A DNA stretch of 64,000 bases from Janthinobacterium sp. CG3 (GTDB lineage Bacteria; Pseudomonadota; Gammaproteobacteria; Burkholderiales; Burkholderiaceae_D): contig NZ_KB467824.1 in assembly GCF_000344615.1 (NCBI RefSeq), forward strand, positions 2,537,963-2,601,962, given 5' to 3'. A program made the position numbers and the translations under genes. Shown one piece after another: positions 1-10,866 of the stretch (position 1 is its first letter; each line of letters begins with the position of its first letter). A model generated the notes under the pieces. The model was not told the DNA's origin. It ran no database searches and was given only the letters and a program-made list of their open reading frames with translations.

Positions 1-1
1 T

Positions 2-163
2 GACGGCGTGCGCCCCCAGCTTACACGGCGCGCTCTGTTTATGCTCGACGCGCGTGCCGACGTCCGCCGGACCGAGGCCGACGCCGGCGACCCGCGCCAG
101 GCCACCACGGTTGCCCCAAAGCTGGTCGACACCAAGGTCAACGCCCCAGGGGACAGACCCTAA
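2..163 (+). CDS. Possible C-terminal end of a gene cut by the window edge
   Basis: An open frame runs from base 2 to a TAA at 161-163 and gives 53 residues ending VNAPGDRP. The codons are GC-rich at the third position like the real genes here, and the stretch is rich in Asp, Arg and Ala. No domain is recognisable. The last 25 bases include GGGGACAGACCC, which resembles a GC-rich intergenic motif seen elsewhere in the window, so the coding sequence may stop earlier or not exist. The start lies outside the window. Confidence 0.3.
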   Translation, partial: DGVRPQLTRRALFMLDARADVRRTEADAGDPRQATTVAPKLVDTKVNAPGDRP

Positions 164-729
164 TGCCGCAAAGTTAAGGATGGTCGGGTTAGCCGGAACG
201 GCGTAACCCGACTGGCGTCGGCAGCGGCTCGACGCCGGATTACGCTGTCGCTCATCCGGCCTACGCAAGCCTAACTTAGCGGTATGAGGGTCAAACCCCG
301 AGGATCCGGCTCCGCCGTTGGCGGGCGTCACGTAGAGCGCCGCTGTGGGTGCCCGTGCTGTCCATATTCATTGTTGTCCGTTGCAAAATGGGGGGTGTAA
401 GCCGGAACCGCCGGAAATTCCGTCACCCAAACCAATCCAGAATCCAGACATGAACGTATCCGGGTCGATGAGCCTGCCGTTGCCCTGGAATTTGAGCGGT
501 CGAACACGATAATGTTGCCACGCAGGCGAACAATTGGCGCTGCGTGAAGACGTTGGATACGCGCACCTTGGTATGGATCCCCGGATTAGTCGAGGACGGC
601 CCTTTTCACGAATGAAGAGAGTTGTTCAAACCGCCTGCGGGCGTTATCGCACATACGTAATGGGGTATCCGGCTTATTGTGTTCATTCTTGGGCATATGT
701 GTCCATCCTCCCCGAACAAGGAGCCAAAT
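164..729. other. Long intergenic stretch without a supported gene
   Basis: Apart from the palindromic repeat at 182-271, this 566-base stretch has no gene I can support. Open frames exist on both strands but are short, overlap each other and show no family motif. Codon use is mixed and less GC-rich than in neighbouring genes, which suits decayed coding DNA. A promoter for the Cys-rich gene at 730 should lie near the right end, but no convincing -35/-10 pair is visible. Confidence 0.4.
182..271. repeat. Palindromic intergenic repeat, family A copy 1
   Basis: It has two hairpin-forming arms. The first contains CGGGTTAGCC and GCGTAACCCG; the second contains CCGGATTACG and CTCATCCGG. It is nearly identical to the copy at 58034-58116, including the central GGCGTCGGCAGCGGCTCG segment. 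Seven copies of this family lie in the window, all between genes. Confidence 0.8.
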
Positions 730-1092
730 ATGAAAACTACGACATCAGCACCCTCTGCACAAGCCCTGAATATGCAGTCCTGCATCGACGCTTGTTCATC
801 GTGCCACCAAGTCTGCCTGCAAATGGCCATGAATCATTGCCTCGACAGCGGAGGAAAACACGTTGAGCCGGAACACTTTCGGCTCATGATTAACTGCGCT
901 GATATCTGCCAGACTTCGGCCAATCTGCAGCTGAGCGGCTCCACCTTCAGTAGCCAGCTGTGCGAGTTGTGTGCCAACGTGTGCGAAGCATGCGCCGATA
1001 ATTGCCGCACTCTGGACGGCATGGAAGACTGCGTTCGCGCCTGCCAAGCGTGCGCCGCCAGCTGCCGCAGCATGGCCACGATGAAGCACTGA
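730..1092 (+). CDS. Four-helix-bundle copper-binding protein (Csp3/DUF326-like)
   Basis: The 120-residue protein has 16 cysteines, mostly in CxxxC or CxxC spacing on predicted helices (for example CIDACSSCHQVC near the N-terminus and CELCANVCEAC in the middle). This is the pattern of cytosolic Csp copper-storage proteins, which fill a four-helix bundle with Cu(I). There is no signal peptide, which favours the cytosolic Csp3 type over exported Csp1. The start at 730 was chosen because AACAAGGAG lies seven bases upstream; an ATG at 679 in the same frame lacks such a site. The next gene, a Met/His-rich DUF305 protein, begins 25 bases downstream, so the pair probably forms a small metal-handling operon. 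Copper binding is inferred from the family. Confidence 0.85.
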   Translation: MKTTTSAPSAQALNMQSCIDACSSCHQVCLQMAMNHCLDSGGKHVEPEHFRLMINCADICQTSANLQLSGSTFSSQLCELCANVCEACADNCRTLDGMEDCVRACQACAASCRSMATMKH

Positions 1093-1117
1093 CCACTCGA
1101 CGGACAAGGAGAATCGT

Positions 1118-1516
1118 ATGATTTTGAAGAACAATAGGATCGGTCCGGTACTGGTCCCCTCACTAGCTCTCGCGCTGGCCACCGCCATGCCACTACCCGC
1201 GTTCGCACAGTCCGCTTCTGCCATGCCCACCCATAGCGCGATGGCGGCGCCATCGACGGACGTCGGGATGAAAATGCGGAAGTCAATGGATGATATGCAT
1301 GAAAAGATGGGCCAGATGAAAATGTCCGGCGATGTCGATCATGATTTCGTAATGCTGATGAAATCACATCATCAGGGCGCCATTGAAATGGCTCAGATGG
1401 AGGTCGATTCTGGCAAAGATGCCGCTGCGATCAAGTCGGCGAAGAAGATTATTTCGGCGCAAAAGAAGGAGATCGCCGCGTTCGACGATTGGCTCAGCAA
1501 ACATCCCATGAAGTAG
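1118..1516 (+). CDS. Exported DUF305 (CopM-like) protein
   Basis: The 132-residue protein has an N-terminal signal peptide of about 31 residues ending near PAFAQS. The mature part is rich in Met and His (MDDMHEKMGQMKM, then MKSHHQGAIEMAQME), the core of the DUF305 four-helix family. Members such as cyanobacterial CopM bind copper in the periplasm. GGACAAGGAG lies a few bases before the ATG. It follows the Cys-rich copper protein by 25 bases, so the two may buffer copper on either side of the inner membrane. The metal is inferred from the family and context, not shown. Confidence 0.85.
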   Translation: MILKNNRIGPVLVPSLALALATAMPLPAFAQSASAMPTHSAMAAPSTDVGMKMRKSMDDMHEKMGQMKMSGDVDHDFVMLMKSHHQGAIEMAQMEVDSGKDAAAIKSAKKIISAQKKEIAAFDDWLSKHPMK

Positions 1517-1537
1517 CATACGGTGGGCGATGTCCGG

Positions 1538-1572
1538 GGCCGGGGTCGGACCTCGCGGGTACGACCCCGGGC
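1538..1572. repeat. GC-rich hairpin of the GGGGTC/GACCCC type
   Basis: CCGGGGTCG (1540-1548) pairs with CGACCCCGG (1562-1570) around an inner ACC/GGT pair. It lies just downstream of the DUF305 gene. It has no T-run, so it is not a standard intrinsic terminator, although it could protect the 3' end of the message. Similar hairpins lie at 26266-26313, 46928-46958 and about 60168-60196. Confidence 0.6.
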
Positions 1573-1703
1573 AACGGGCCGGGGATTCCATGCAGCATTG
1601 CATTATTGTTTTAATGAAATGCAGCAGGACGGCACATTGAATGAAAATTTTCGCAACTACGGGACTCAATAAAATCGCTGAGCGGTGGCGCCCAGCGGTT
1701 TGC

Positions 1704-3260
1704 CTATCCGGGGTAGCCGGTGATGTCGGCGATGTCGCGGTACAGCGGTTGCAGGCGCGCGTACATTTTGGTGTAGACGCGGCGGTATAACTGGTCGTAG
1801 ATTTTGCTGTGCCGCGGGTCCGGCTGGAACACCCGGCCCGGCCGCGTCATGCCCGCCACCGCCGCCGCGAAATCCGGGTACAGGCCGAGGCCGACGGCGG
1901 CGTCGATCGCCGCGCCCAGCGCCGAGCTTTCGTAGACGTGCGCGCGCGCCGCCGGCAGGCCGAAGATGTCGGCCGTCAGTTGCATCGCCGCGTCGCTTTG
2001 CGAGCCGCCGCCGGCGATGCGCAGCTCGGTGATGGCGATGCCGCTGCGCTTTTCGATGCGCTCCTTGCCTTCCCGCAGCGCGTACGCCAGGCCCTCCAGG
2101 ATCGCCCGGTACAGGTGCGCACGCGTGTGCACGTCGCCGAAGCCGATGATGGCGCCCTTCGCCTCCGGCCCCGGCACCTTAATGCCGGGGCTCCAGTACG
2201 GTTGCAGCATCAAGCCCATCGAGCCGGGCGGCACCGCCTCCACCAGGCGGTCGAACAGGACCTCGGGCGCGCCGCCGTCGCTGGCCGCCGCGGCCCGCTC
2301 GCGGTCGCCGAACTGCTCCTTGAACCAGTTCACCATCCAATAGCCGCGGAAGATCTGCACCTCGGTGCTGTACGAGCCGGGAATCGCCGCCGCGTACGGT
2401 GGAATGTAGGGCGTCACCTCGATGTACTTTTTGTTGGTGGTGTTGATGGTGGCGGTGGTGCCATAGCTCAGGCAGGCGATGTGCGGCTCCAGGCAACCGG
2501 CGCCGATCACCTCGCAGGCCTTGTCGGCGGCGGCCGCCACCAGCGGCGTTCCTTGCGGGATGCCGGTGGCGGCCGCCGCCGCCGCGTCGATGGCGCCGAT
2601 CACCGTGCCCGGCGCCACCAGCTCCGGCAGCATGTCGCGGCGGATCGCCAGCGCGCGCCATTTCCAGTCGCGCCGGCCGGCCCAGGCGTGGCGCTTGTAG
2701 TCGAACGGGATGTAGGCCACCTGCGAGCCGGTCGAGTCGACGAAGCGGCCGCACAGGCGGTAGTTCAGGAAGCCCGACAGCAGCAGGAATTTGTCGGTGC
2801 GCTGCCACAGCAGCGGCTGGTGCGCGGCGATCCAGTTGATTTCGGCCTCGCGCCGGAAGTAGTCGACGGTGCCCTCGACCCGCGCCAGCTTGAACGCCGC
2901 GCCCCACCAGCGGCCCATGGGCGGAACCTGTGCGGTGCTGCGCTGGTCGAGCCAGGTGATGGCCGGGCGCAGCGGCTTGCCCTGCTTGTCGAGGTTGATC
3001 ACGGTGCCGCGCTGGGTCGTTACGGCGACGCCCTTGACGGCCGATTTCGGGATCGCCGTGGCGGCCCACAACTGCCGGCAGGCTTCGCACACCGCCTGCC
3101 AGTAGCCGTCCGCGTCGTGCTCGGCCCAACCCGGGTGGTCGGAAAAATACGGCTCCAGGTAGACCTGCGCCTTGGCCGCGATATTGCCCTGTAAATCGAA
3201 CAGCAGCGCGCGCACGCTCTGGGTGCCGTTGTCGATGGAGAGCAGGTATTGTGCGCTCAT
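1704..3260 (-). CDS. FGGY-family carbohydrate kinase (glycerol-kinase-like)
   Basis: The 518-residue protein has the two-lobed FGGY kinase fold: an N-terminal lobe starting LLSIDNGTQSVRALLFD, and a C-terminal lobe with the ATP-site stretches SYGTTATINTT and AGGGSQSDAAMQLTADIFG. Family members phosphorylate sugars or polyols with ATP; the substrate cannot be read from the sequence. The ATG at 3260 follows GGAG in the end of the GlpD-like gene and lies four bases after that gene's stop, so the two are translationally linked. It is the last gene of a three-gene operon with a GlpD-like oxidase and an alkyl-DHAP-synthase-like flavoprotein. That setting suggests glycerol or a glycerol derivative as substrate (inference). 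The frame stays open upstream to 3560 but would overlap the preceding gene. Confidence 0.88.
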   Translation of the reverse strand: MSAQYLLSIDNGTQSVRALLFDLQGNIAAKAQVYLEPYFSDHPGWAEHDADGYWQAVCEACRQLWAATAIPKSAVKGVAVTTQRGTVINLDKQGKPLRPAITWLDQRSTAQVPPMGRWWGAAFKLARVEGTVDYFRREAEINWIAAHQPLLWQRTDKFLLLSGFLNYRLCGRFVDSTGSQVAYIPFDYKRHAWAGRRDWKWRALAIRRDMLPELVAPGTVIGAIDAAAAAATGIPQGTPLVAAAADKACEVIGAGCLEPHIACLSYGTTATINTTNKKYIEVTPYIPPYAAAIPGSYSTEVQIFRGYWMVNWFKEQFGDRERAAAASDGGAPEVLFDRLVEAVPPGSMGLMLQPYWSPGIKVPGPEAKGAIIGFGDVHTRAHLYRAILEGLAYALREGKERIEKRSGIAITELRIAGGGSQSDAAMQLTADIFGLPAARAHVYESSALGAAIDAAVGLGLYPDFAAAVAGMTRPGRVFQPDPRHSKIYDQLYRRVYTKMYARLQPLYRDIADITGYPG

Positions 3261-3264
3261 GGCC

Positions 3265-4871
<1,607 letters not shown>

Positions 4872-4875
<4 letters not shown>

Positions 4876-6482
4876 TTCGCGCACTCCGCGTCGAGCAGCA
4901 GCTTGCCCGGGTTCATGATCGCCTGCGGGTCGAAGTGCTGGAACAGCGCGCGCATCGCGCTCATGCCGAGCGCGCCTTTTTCCGCCGCCAGGTAGGGCGC
5001 GTGGTCGGTGCCGACGCCGTGCTGGTGGCTGATGGTGCCGCCATGCTCGACGATGGCCGCGCTGACGCCGCCCTTCAACAGGCGCCAGCGCGCCATGTCT
5101 TCCTCGTAATTGCCGGCCAGCCGGTAGACGAAGGTGGTGTAGACGCTGGCGCCCTGCGCGTACAGGTGCGACAGATGGGTATAAGCGTGCACCCGCTCAC
5201 CCTGCGCGCCCAACGCGTCTCGGGCCGCCTGCTCGAGCGCGTGCATCATGCCGGCCACGCGCGGCCAGTCGACCGCCGTCTCCACCGTGTCGATCACGTA
5301 GCCGTGTTGCCACGCCGCGTTGCGCAGGTAGACGTTGCGGTAGCGGTTCTGCTTCCATTTGGCGCCCATGGCCTTGCCGACGTGGACGCCGCCGTGGCCG
5401 CGGGTGAGCGCCAGCGCGCTCTTGAGCGCGACGGCGGCGCTGGCCTTCTGGCCGCTGACGCCGAGCATCAGCATGCACTTGTCGTCCTTGCAGCCGCGCC
5501 AGGACAGATAGGTTTGCAGCGCGCCGATCAGCTTTTTATGCCCGGCCAGGGTCAACATGGTCAGCGTCTCCAACTGGTTCGACAGCCGCAGCATCGACAG
5601 CGGCAGCTTGGCCTGGGCCACTTCGCGCACGGCTTTTTCGGCCGCCTCCCAGTTGGGGAAGAACACCGCGTGGAAGGCCTCGTATTCGGGCAGCCTGGTA
5701 ACGCGCACGGTGGCCTCGGTCAACACGCCGAGGCGGCCCTCGGAACCGAGGACCATTTCGCGCAGGTCGGTGCCGGCGGCCGAGGCGGGAAAGGTCGGGA
5801 TGCTCAGCGTGCCGGCCGGGGTTTCCACGCTGCCGCCAGCGAACACCTGTTCAATGCGACCGTAGCGCAGCGACTGCTGGCCGGACGAGCGCGTGGCGAT
5901 CCAGCCGCCCAGCGTCGAGTATTCAAACGACTGCGGAAAATGGCCCAGCGTGTAGCCGTGCGCGCGCAGCTGCGCCTCCAGGTCGGGGCCGAAGACGCCG
6001 GCGCCGAAGGTGGCCAGCTGCGCCTGCTTGTCGAAGGCGCTCATGCGGCACAGCCGCGTCAGGTTCATCGACAGCGCCGGGCGCGCGCCCTCGGCCACGG
6101 TCAGGTGGCCGGCCACGCTGGTGCCGCCGCCATGCGGAATCACGGCCACGCCGTGGCGCTCGGCGTAGGCCAGCAGCTCGCGCACCTGTTCGGCGCTGTC
6201 GGGGAAGGCGACGCCGTCGGGCACCGCGCCGACCCTGCCGTACCTCAGCTTGAACCAGTCGGGCAGGCTTTGGCCGAGCGCGTTGCGCAGGCGCAGCGCC
6301 GGGTCGGCGTCGATCAGGCGGTGCGGCGCCAGCCGCGACGGGCCGATGGCCGCGCAAGCCTGCGCCAGCGAGGCGTCGCCGATGGCGGCGCCGGCGCCGA
6401 CGCGCGCGCCCAGGAATGCCAGCGCGTCGTCGTTCAGCGCAAACTCGATGGCGTCGTCGCCCCAGCCGTTCCAGCGTCTCAT
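4872..6482 (-). CDS. FAD-binding oxidase, alkyldihydroxyacetone-phosphate-synthase-like
   Basis: The 536-residue protein is an FAD_binding_4 plus FAD-oxidase_C flavoenzyme. The FAD loop PHGGGTSVAGHL is at about residues 116-127. The stretches GHFPQSFEYSTLGGWIATRS and SEGRLGVLTEATVRV, and the late HQHGVGTDHAPYL, resemble the alkylglycerone-phosphate-synthase branch more than lactate or glycolate oxidases. In eukaryotes that enzyme swaps the acyl chain of acyl-DHAP for an alkyl chain; bacterial homologues are mostly uncharacterised. The ATG at 6482 was chosen because GAGGGAAG lies just before it. It is the first gene of an operon with GlpD-like and FGGY-kinase genes and is divergent from an AraC regulator. 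A role in making or degrading a glycerol-ether-like compound is inferred. Confidence 0.85.
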
Positions 6483-6617
6483 GTCTTCCCTCGTTGTGGA
6501 GCGGCGGCGCGCCTTGCTATACTTGACATTCAAAATGCGCCGCACCGCGAATGGCACAAGAGTAAATGACAACCCCTTTCCAGTATTGTGTATTTATGAC
6601 AAACGCATTGTTCGATC

Positions 6618-7679
6618 ATGCCAAGCGCGCGGCCTGACGCCGCCCCGGCGCCAGAGCGGCGCGTGGCCGGCTCGTATTTGCAGCCGCTGCTGGAGGCCGC
6701 CGCCGCGCGCGGCGTCGACGCCGCCGCGCTGGCGCGCGCGGCCGGCCTGGCCGAGCGCGCGCTGCGCCCGCTGCCCGAGGCGCTGGCGGCCGACGATTAC
6801 GTACGCCTGCTCGACCTCGGCGCCGCCATGAGCGGCGACCCGCACTTCGGCCTGCACGTGGGCGAGCGCGTCAAGCTGGGCACCTACAGCGTCTACGGCC
6901 TGATCTTGCTGAGCTGCCGCGACTTCGGCCAAGCCTTCGAACAAACCGTGCGCTACGAACAACTGGCGCACGACCTCGGCCGCTCGGCGCTGCGGGTCGA
7001 CGGCGGCGTCGCCCGCTACGCCTGGCACAGCCACTACCCGCCCGGCCGGCGCCACCTGGTCGACAGCGTTTTCGCCGGCATCCGCGTGTTCGGCAATTGG
7101 CTGGCCGGCGCCACGCTGGCGCCGGCCGACATCGCCTTCACGCACGCCGGCGGCGCCGGCCTGGAGGCCGAGTATGTGCGCGTGCTGGGCGCGCTGCCGC
7201 GCTTCGGCGCCGACGCCAACGTCGCCAGCTTCGACGCCCGGATGCTGGCCTGGCCGGTGCCGAACGCCGACGTCAGCCTGTACCCGGTGCTGCAACGGCA
7301 CGCCGAGCAGTTGATGAGCAAGCGCGCCCAGGCCGGCGGCGGCATCCAGGCGCTGGTGCACGCGGCCGTCATGCTCAACCTGACCCAGGGCCAGGTGCGG
7401 CTGGCGTCGATTGCGCAGCAGTTGAACCTGTCGCCGCGCACCCTGCAACGCAAGCTCAGCGAGGCCGGCGCCACCTTCCAGCAAGTGCTCGACCAGGCCC
7501 GCTTTGCGCTGGCCAAGGATTGCCTGCGCCAGCCGGGCCCGAGCTTGGCGGACATCGCCTTCCTGCTCGGCTACCAGGAGCAAAGCGCCTTCCACCACGC
7601 GTTCAAGGAATGGGCCGGCGTCAACCCGGGCGCTTACCGCGAACAGTGCCGCGGCGCCGGCCTGGCCAGCGAAATGTAA
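6618..7679 (+). CDS. AraC-family transcriptional regulator with Arabinose_bd domain
   Basis: The 353-residue protein has an N-terminal PF12625-type ligand domain (about residues 20-210, including LGTYSVYGLILLSC) and a C-terminal AraC double helix-turn-helix (about 255-345; LASIAQQLNLSPRTLQRKL, then DIAFLLGYQEQSAFHHAFKEW). This branch (OruR/ArgR-like) usually senses small molecules and activates neighbouring catabolic genes. It is divergent from the three-gene flavoprotein/GlpD/kinase operon with about 135 bases between the starts, so it is the obvious candidate regulator. No clear Shine-Dalgarno precedes the ATG at 6618, so the start is less certain than the product. Confidence 0.87.
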   Translation: MPSARPDAAPAPERRVAGSYLQPLLEAAAARGVDAAALARAAGLAERALRPLPEALAADDYVRLLDLGAAMSGDPHFGLHVGERVKLGTYSVYGLILLSCRDFGQAFEQTVRYEQLAHDLGRSALRVDGGVARYAWHSHYPPGRRHLVDSVFAGIRVFGNWLAGATLAPADIAFTHAGGAGLEAEYVRVLGALPRFGADANVASFDARMLAWPVPNADVSLYPVLQRHAEQLMSKRAQAGGGIQALVHAAVMLNLTQGQVRLASIAQQLNLSPRTLQRKLSEAGATFQQVLDQARFALAKDCLRQPGPSLADIAFLLGYQEQSAFHHAFKEWAGVNPGAYREQCRGAGLASEM

Positions 7680-7797
7680 GCGGATGTTAGTCAAACCGGC
7701 GCTTTGGCCCGCCCCGCCATACCTGCTTACATTTAGGTTTACCGTACTGGGCTTTCTAGATGTACGATGTTGAAGACATACAGAACAAGGAGAAAAC

Positions 7798-8328
7798 ATG
7801 AAACCAACCCGTACCAGCATCGTCAGCGTCTCGCTGCTGCTCGCCCTGATCGCCCTCGCCACGCTGACCGGCTGCGCCACCAACGGCTATCAACCGCAGC
7901 AATCCGGCTACTACGAGCAACCGCAGCAATCCGGTTACTACGAGCCGCCGGCGCAACAGCGGCAGCCGATGCAGCAGAGCCAGGAGCGCTATGGCGCGAT
8001 CGATTCGATCCAGGTGCTTCGCGGTAACGGCGGCAACGGCGGCACCAGCGGCGCCGGCGCCGTCGTCGGCGGCATCGCCGGCGCCGTTCTGGGCAACCAG
8101 GTCGGCGGCGGCAGCGGCCGCAAGGCGGCCACCGTGCTCGGCGCCATCGGCGGCGCGATGGTCGGCAACAACGTCGAACAAAACCGCAGCGCCGCGACGC
8201 CGGACACCTACCGCCTCCACGTGCGCCTTGAAAACGGCGACGGCGTCACCGTCGTGCAAGAAAGCCTCGACGGCCTGCGCATGGGCAGCCGGGTGCGCGT
8301 CGTCAACGGCCGCGCCTACGCTTATTAA
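7798..8328 (+). CDS. Glycine-zipper 2TM outer-membrane lipoprotein (SlyB/OsmB-like)
   Basis: The 176-residue protein has a signal peptide with lipobox LTGC at residues 24-27, so it is probably a lipoprotein. A Gln/Tyr-rich spacer contains the unit QPQQSGYYE twice. The core is a Gly-rich double hairpin (GAGAVVGGIAGAVLGNQVGGG, given here as GAVVGGIAGAVLGNQVGG) typical of the glycine zipper 2TM family. A C-terminal beta-like segment follows (RLHVRLENGDGVTVVQ). Such proteins sit in the outer membrane and affect envelope stability. ACAAGGAGAAAAC precedes the ATG. The next upstream gene is AraC on the same strand 118 bases away, so it probably has its own promoter. Confidence 0.88.
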   Translation: MKPTRTSIVSVSLLLALIALATLTGCATNGYQPQQSGYYEQPQQSGYYEPPAQQRQPMQQSQERYGAIDSIQVLRGNGGNGGTSGAGAVVGGIAGAVLGNQVGGGSGRKAATVLGAIGGAMVGNNVEQNRSAATPDTYRLHVRLENGDGVTVVQESLDGLRMGSRVRVVNGRAYAY

Positions 8329-8334
8329 GAGCCA

Positions 8335-8423
8335 TTAGCCGGAACCGCTTACACGGCGTGGGTAAGCCGACAACGTTGGCCTGGAGCAGGGTCTCGCTTC
8401 AGCCAACATTGTCGGCTGACGCG
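8335..8423. repeat. Palindromic intergenic repeat, family A copy 2 (diverged)
   Basis: TTAGCCGGAACCGCTTAC opens the element. The pair CCGACAACGTTGGC and GCCAACATTGTCGG then forms the long arms of the palindrome. It begins seven bases after the lipoprotein stop and may act as its 3' end structure. Confidence 0.7.
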
Positions 8424-8821
8424 TCCCGCCATTCCGCCCTGCGACACGCTCACTCAACGCCTTTGCTTTTGATTTATATAACTGTTTAGACAGTTTAACA
8501 ACCCGCCCAATCGCCACAAGCCAGTGCGCATGCGGCTCTCCGCCCGCCCCCCGTCCCGCCCCCGCTTTTGCGCCCGCTTTACGCCGCCGCAAGCCCCCCC
8601 GCAAGCCCCATGCCGGAGTGTGCGAATAAGCCGCACTATTCAATCAAAACAACTGATTTTGCTGGTTTATTGATTGATCTCAACTATAATTATTTCACGC
8701 AACAGTTGTCCACGACGCATCAATGCCCAGTGCAACGATGGCGCTCCGCATCGCCGGTATGGTACTCACCTCACTGGATTTTCTCGGCCCCAACAGTCTT
8801 AGTTGAAAGGAAAACGAGAGC
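8424..8821 (+). promoter_or_regulatory. Upstream region of the chemoreceptor gene
   Basis: This stretch holds no supported gene. It contains a perfect palindrome, AACTGT-TTAG-ACAGTT (8480-8495). Further right an AT-rich patch has a consensus -10 TATAAT at 8685-8690, but no good -35 at 16-18 bases; TTGCTG at 8659-8664 is 20 bases away. The chemoreceptor ATG follows at 8822 after GAAAGGAAAACGAGAG. The palindrome could be an operator for a regulator encoded elsewhere. Confidence 0.4.
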
Positions 8822-10783
8822 ATGTTTTCATCCCTTCGTACCCGGCTCATCGCCATCTGCATTTCCATCGTCGTCTTCGCCATGCTGGCCATGACGGTCA
8901 CGAATTTCTTCACCACCCGCAGCCGCACCGTCGAGTCGCTCGACGCGCAGATGCAGCAGCTGTCGCAGGTGCACTCGACCGGCATCGCCGAATGGGTGCG
9001 CAGCAAGGGCATGATCGTCAGCTCGCTGAAGGCGGCCGCCGACCTGCCCGAGCCGCTGCCGTTCATCGCCGCGGCCAAAGTCGCCGGCGCTTTCGACGAC
9101 GCCTACATCGGCTACCCCGACAAGAAAATGCTGGCGCTGCACGAGATGCCGCCGAACTACGATCCGACCCAGCGGCCCTGGTACATCAAGGCCAACCAGG
9201 TCGGCGGGCCTATCCTCACCGCGCCCTACGTTGACGCCACCACCGGCAAGCTGGTGGTCACCTTCGCCGAGCCGTTCGGCCCGAAAGGCAACGCCACCGC
9301 GGTCGGCGGCGTCGACGTCATGATCGACACCGTGGTGCGCAACGTCGTCGCCATCAAGCCGACGCCGAGCAGCTTCTCGTTCCTGGTCGACAGCACCGGC
9401 GCCATCATCGCCCACCCGGACCAGAAACTGACGCTCAAGCCGGTCACCGATTTCGACGCCGCGCTGACGATCGCCAAACTGACGCAGATCGAAGCGGAGA
9501 AAGCGGCCGCGCCGGTCAGCCTGCAAGGCCGCGACGGCCTGCTGCACGTGGCCAAAGTGGCCGGCACCGACTGGTTCCTGGTGATCGTTCTCGACAAGGC
9601 CGAGGCGACCCAGGCGCTGACCGCGATGCTGTGGAACTCGGCCATGATGGCGCTACTGCTGACGCTGGGCGCCGGCTTCCTGCTGACGCTGCTGGTGGCC
9701 AAAGCGCTGCAGCGCCTGGCGCTGATCCGCGACGCGCTGGAAGACATCGCCTCCGGCGAGGGCGACCTGACCAAACGACTGGACGCCAACGGCAGCGACG
9801 AACTGGCGCAGATCGCCAGCGCCTTCAACCGTTTCGTCGACAAGATCGCCCACGTGCTGCTCGACATCCGCAGCACCAGCGACGCCGTCAAGGTGTCCTC
9901 GGCCGAAATCGCCGCCGGCAACGCCGACCTGTCGGCGCGTACCGAATCGCAGGCCAGCTCGCTGGAAGAGACCTCCAGCTCGATGGAAGAACTGACCTCG
10001 ACCGTGCGGCAGAACGCCGACAACGCCAAGCAGGCCAACCAACTGGCGCTGTCGGCGTCCAGCGTGGCCAGCAAGGGCGGCTCGGTGGTGTCGCAGGTGG
10101 TTGAAACGATGGGCTCGATCAAGGAAAGCTCGAACCGCATCGCCGACATTATCGGCGTCATCGACGGCATCGCCTTCCAAACCAACATCCTGGCGCTGAA
10201 CGCCGCCGTCGAAGCGGCGCGCGCCGGCGAACAGGGCCGCGGTTTCGCCGTCGTGGCCTCGGAAGTGCGCAACCTGGCGCAGCGCTCCGCCGCCGCCGCC
10301 AAGGAAATCAAATCGCTGATCGTCGACTCCGGCGAGAAGGTCGACGCCGGCGGCAAGCTGGTTGACGAAGCCGGCCACACCATGGGCGAGATCGTGCAAT
10401 CGATCCAGCGCGTGGCCGACATCATGAGCGACATCACCGCCGCCACCCAGGAGCAGAGCGCCGGCATCGAGGAAGTCAACACCGCCATTACCCACATGGA
10501 CGAAATGACGCAGCAGAACTCGGCGCTGGTGGAGGAATCGGCGGCCGCCGCCGAAAGCCTGAAGGACATGGCGGTGCGCCTGACCCAGGCGGTGGGCGGC
10601 TTCAAGCTGGCCGCCCACGGCGACCCGGCGCCGATGGCGCGCAGCAGCGCGGCGGCGCCCCGTCCGGCCGCCCCGGCGGCGCCGGCGCGCGTCGCAAGCC
10701 ACGCCCCGGCCGTCCGCAAGACCGCCCCGGCGCCACGCAAAGCCCCGGCGGCTGCGGCCGGCGACGACTGGGAAGAGTTTTAA
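8822..10783 (+). CDS. Methyl-accepting chemotaxis protein with periplasmic Cache domain
   Basis: The 653-residue receptor has a membrane segment near residues 9-29, a periplasmic Cache sensor (about 40-265, with [10 protein letters not shown] and [12 protein letters not shown]), a second membrane segment (about 270-295), HAMP (about 296-350) and a signalling domain. The conserved hairpin tip [20 protein letters not shown] is at about residue 448. Cache domains usually bind amino acids, organic acids or other small ligands. The tail is a flexible Ala/Pro-rich linker of about 50 residues ending DWEEF, which fits the xWxxF CheR/CheB tether, so it is probably a high-abundance receptor. It stands alone and is followed by a strong bidirectional terminator. 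Confidence 0.93.
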   Translation: MFSSLRTRLIAICISIVVFAMLAMTVTNFFTTRSRTVESLDAQMQQLSQVHSTGIAEWVRSKGMIVSSLKAAADLPEPLPFIAAAKVAGAFDDAYIGYPDKKMLALHEMPPNYDPTQRPWYIKANQVGGPILTAPYVDATTGKLVVTFAEPFGPKGNATAVGGVDVMIDTVVRNVVAIKPTPSSFSFLVDSTGAIIAHPDQKLTLKPVTDFDAALTIAKLTQIEAEKAAAPVSLQGRDGLLHVAKVAGTDWFLVIVLDKAEATQALTAMLWNSAMMALLLTLGAGFLLTLLVAKALQRLALIRDALEDIASGEGDLTKRLDANGSDELAQIASAFNRFVDKIAHVLLDIRSTSDAVKVSSAEIAAGNADLSARTESQASSLEETSSSMEELTSTVRQNADNAKQANQLALSASSVASKGGSVVSQVVETMGSIKESSNRIADIIGVIDGIAFQTNILALNAAVEAARAGEQGRGFAVVASEVRNLAQRSAAAAKEIKSLIVDSGEKVDAGGKLVDEAGHTMGEIVQSIQRVADIMSDITAATQEQSAGIEEVNTAITHMDEMTQQNSALVEESAAAAESLKDMAVRLTQAVGGFKLAAHGDPAPMARSSAAAPRPAAPAAPARVASHAPAVRKTAPAPRKAPAAAAGDDWEEF

Positions 10784-10803
10784 GCTTCAGCGCGGCGCGC
10801 AAC

Positions 10804-10831
10804 AAAAAGGACACTTCGGTGTCCTTTTTTT
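10804..10831. terminator. Bidirectional intrinsic terminator
   Basis: AAAAAGGACAC, a TTCG loop, and GTGTCC followed by seven T form a classic hairpin. Because the left arm is preceded by A's, it also reads as a terminator on the minus strand. It therefore serves both convergent genes, the chemoreceptor ending at 10783 and the phytase-like gene ending at 10867. Confidence 0.9.
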
Positions 10832-10866
10832 CACCTGGCTTTGCGCGTCCGCGCGCGCCCCGAAGA

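Noticed and set aside
534-866. 110-codon open frame overlapping the start of the Cys-rich copper protein
   Set aside because: It overlaps a gene with clear family motifs in another frame and has no ribosome site or domain.
1809-3194. 461-codon open frame on the plus strand opposite the FGGY kinase
   Set aside because: It is an antisense shadow of a gene with clear kinase motifs. Its Arg/His/Gln-rich product has no domain. The same applies to the other long plus-strand frames opposite glpD-like, AGPS-like, tkt, hybrid kinase and ftsK genes.
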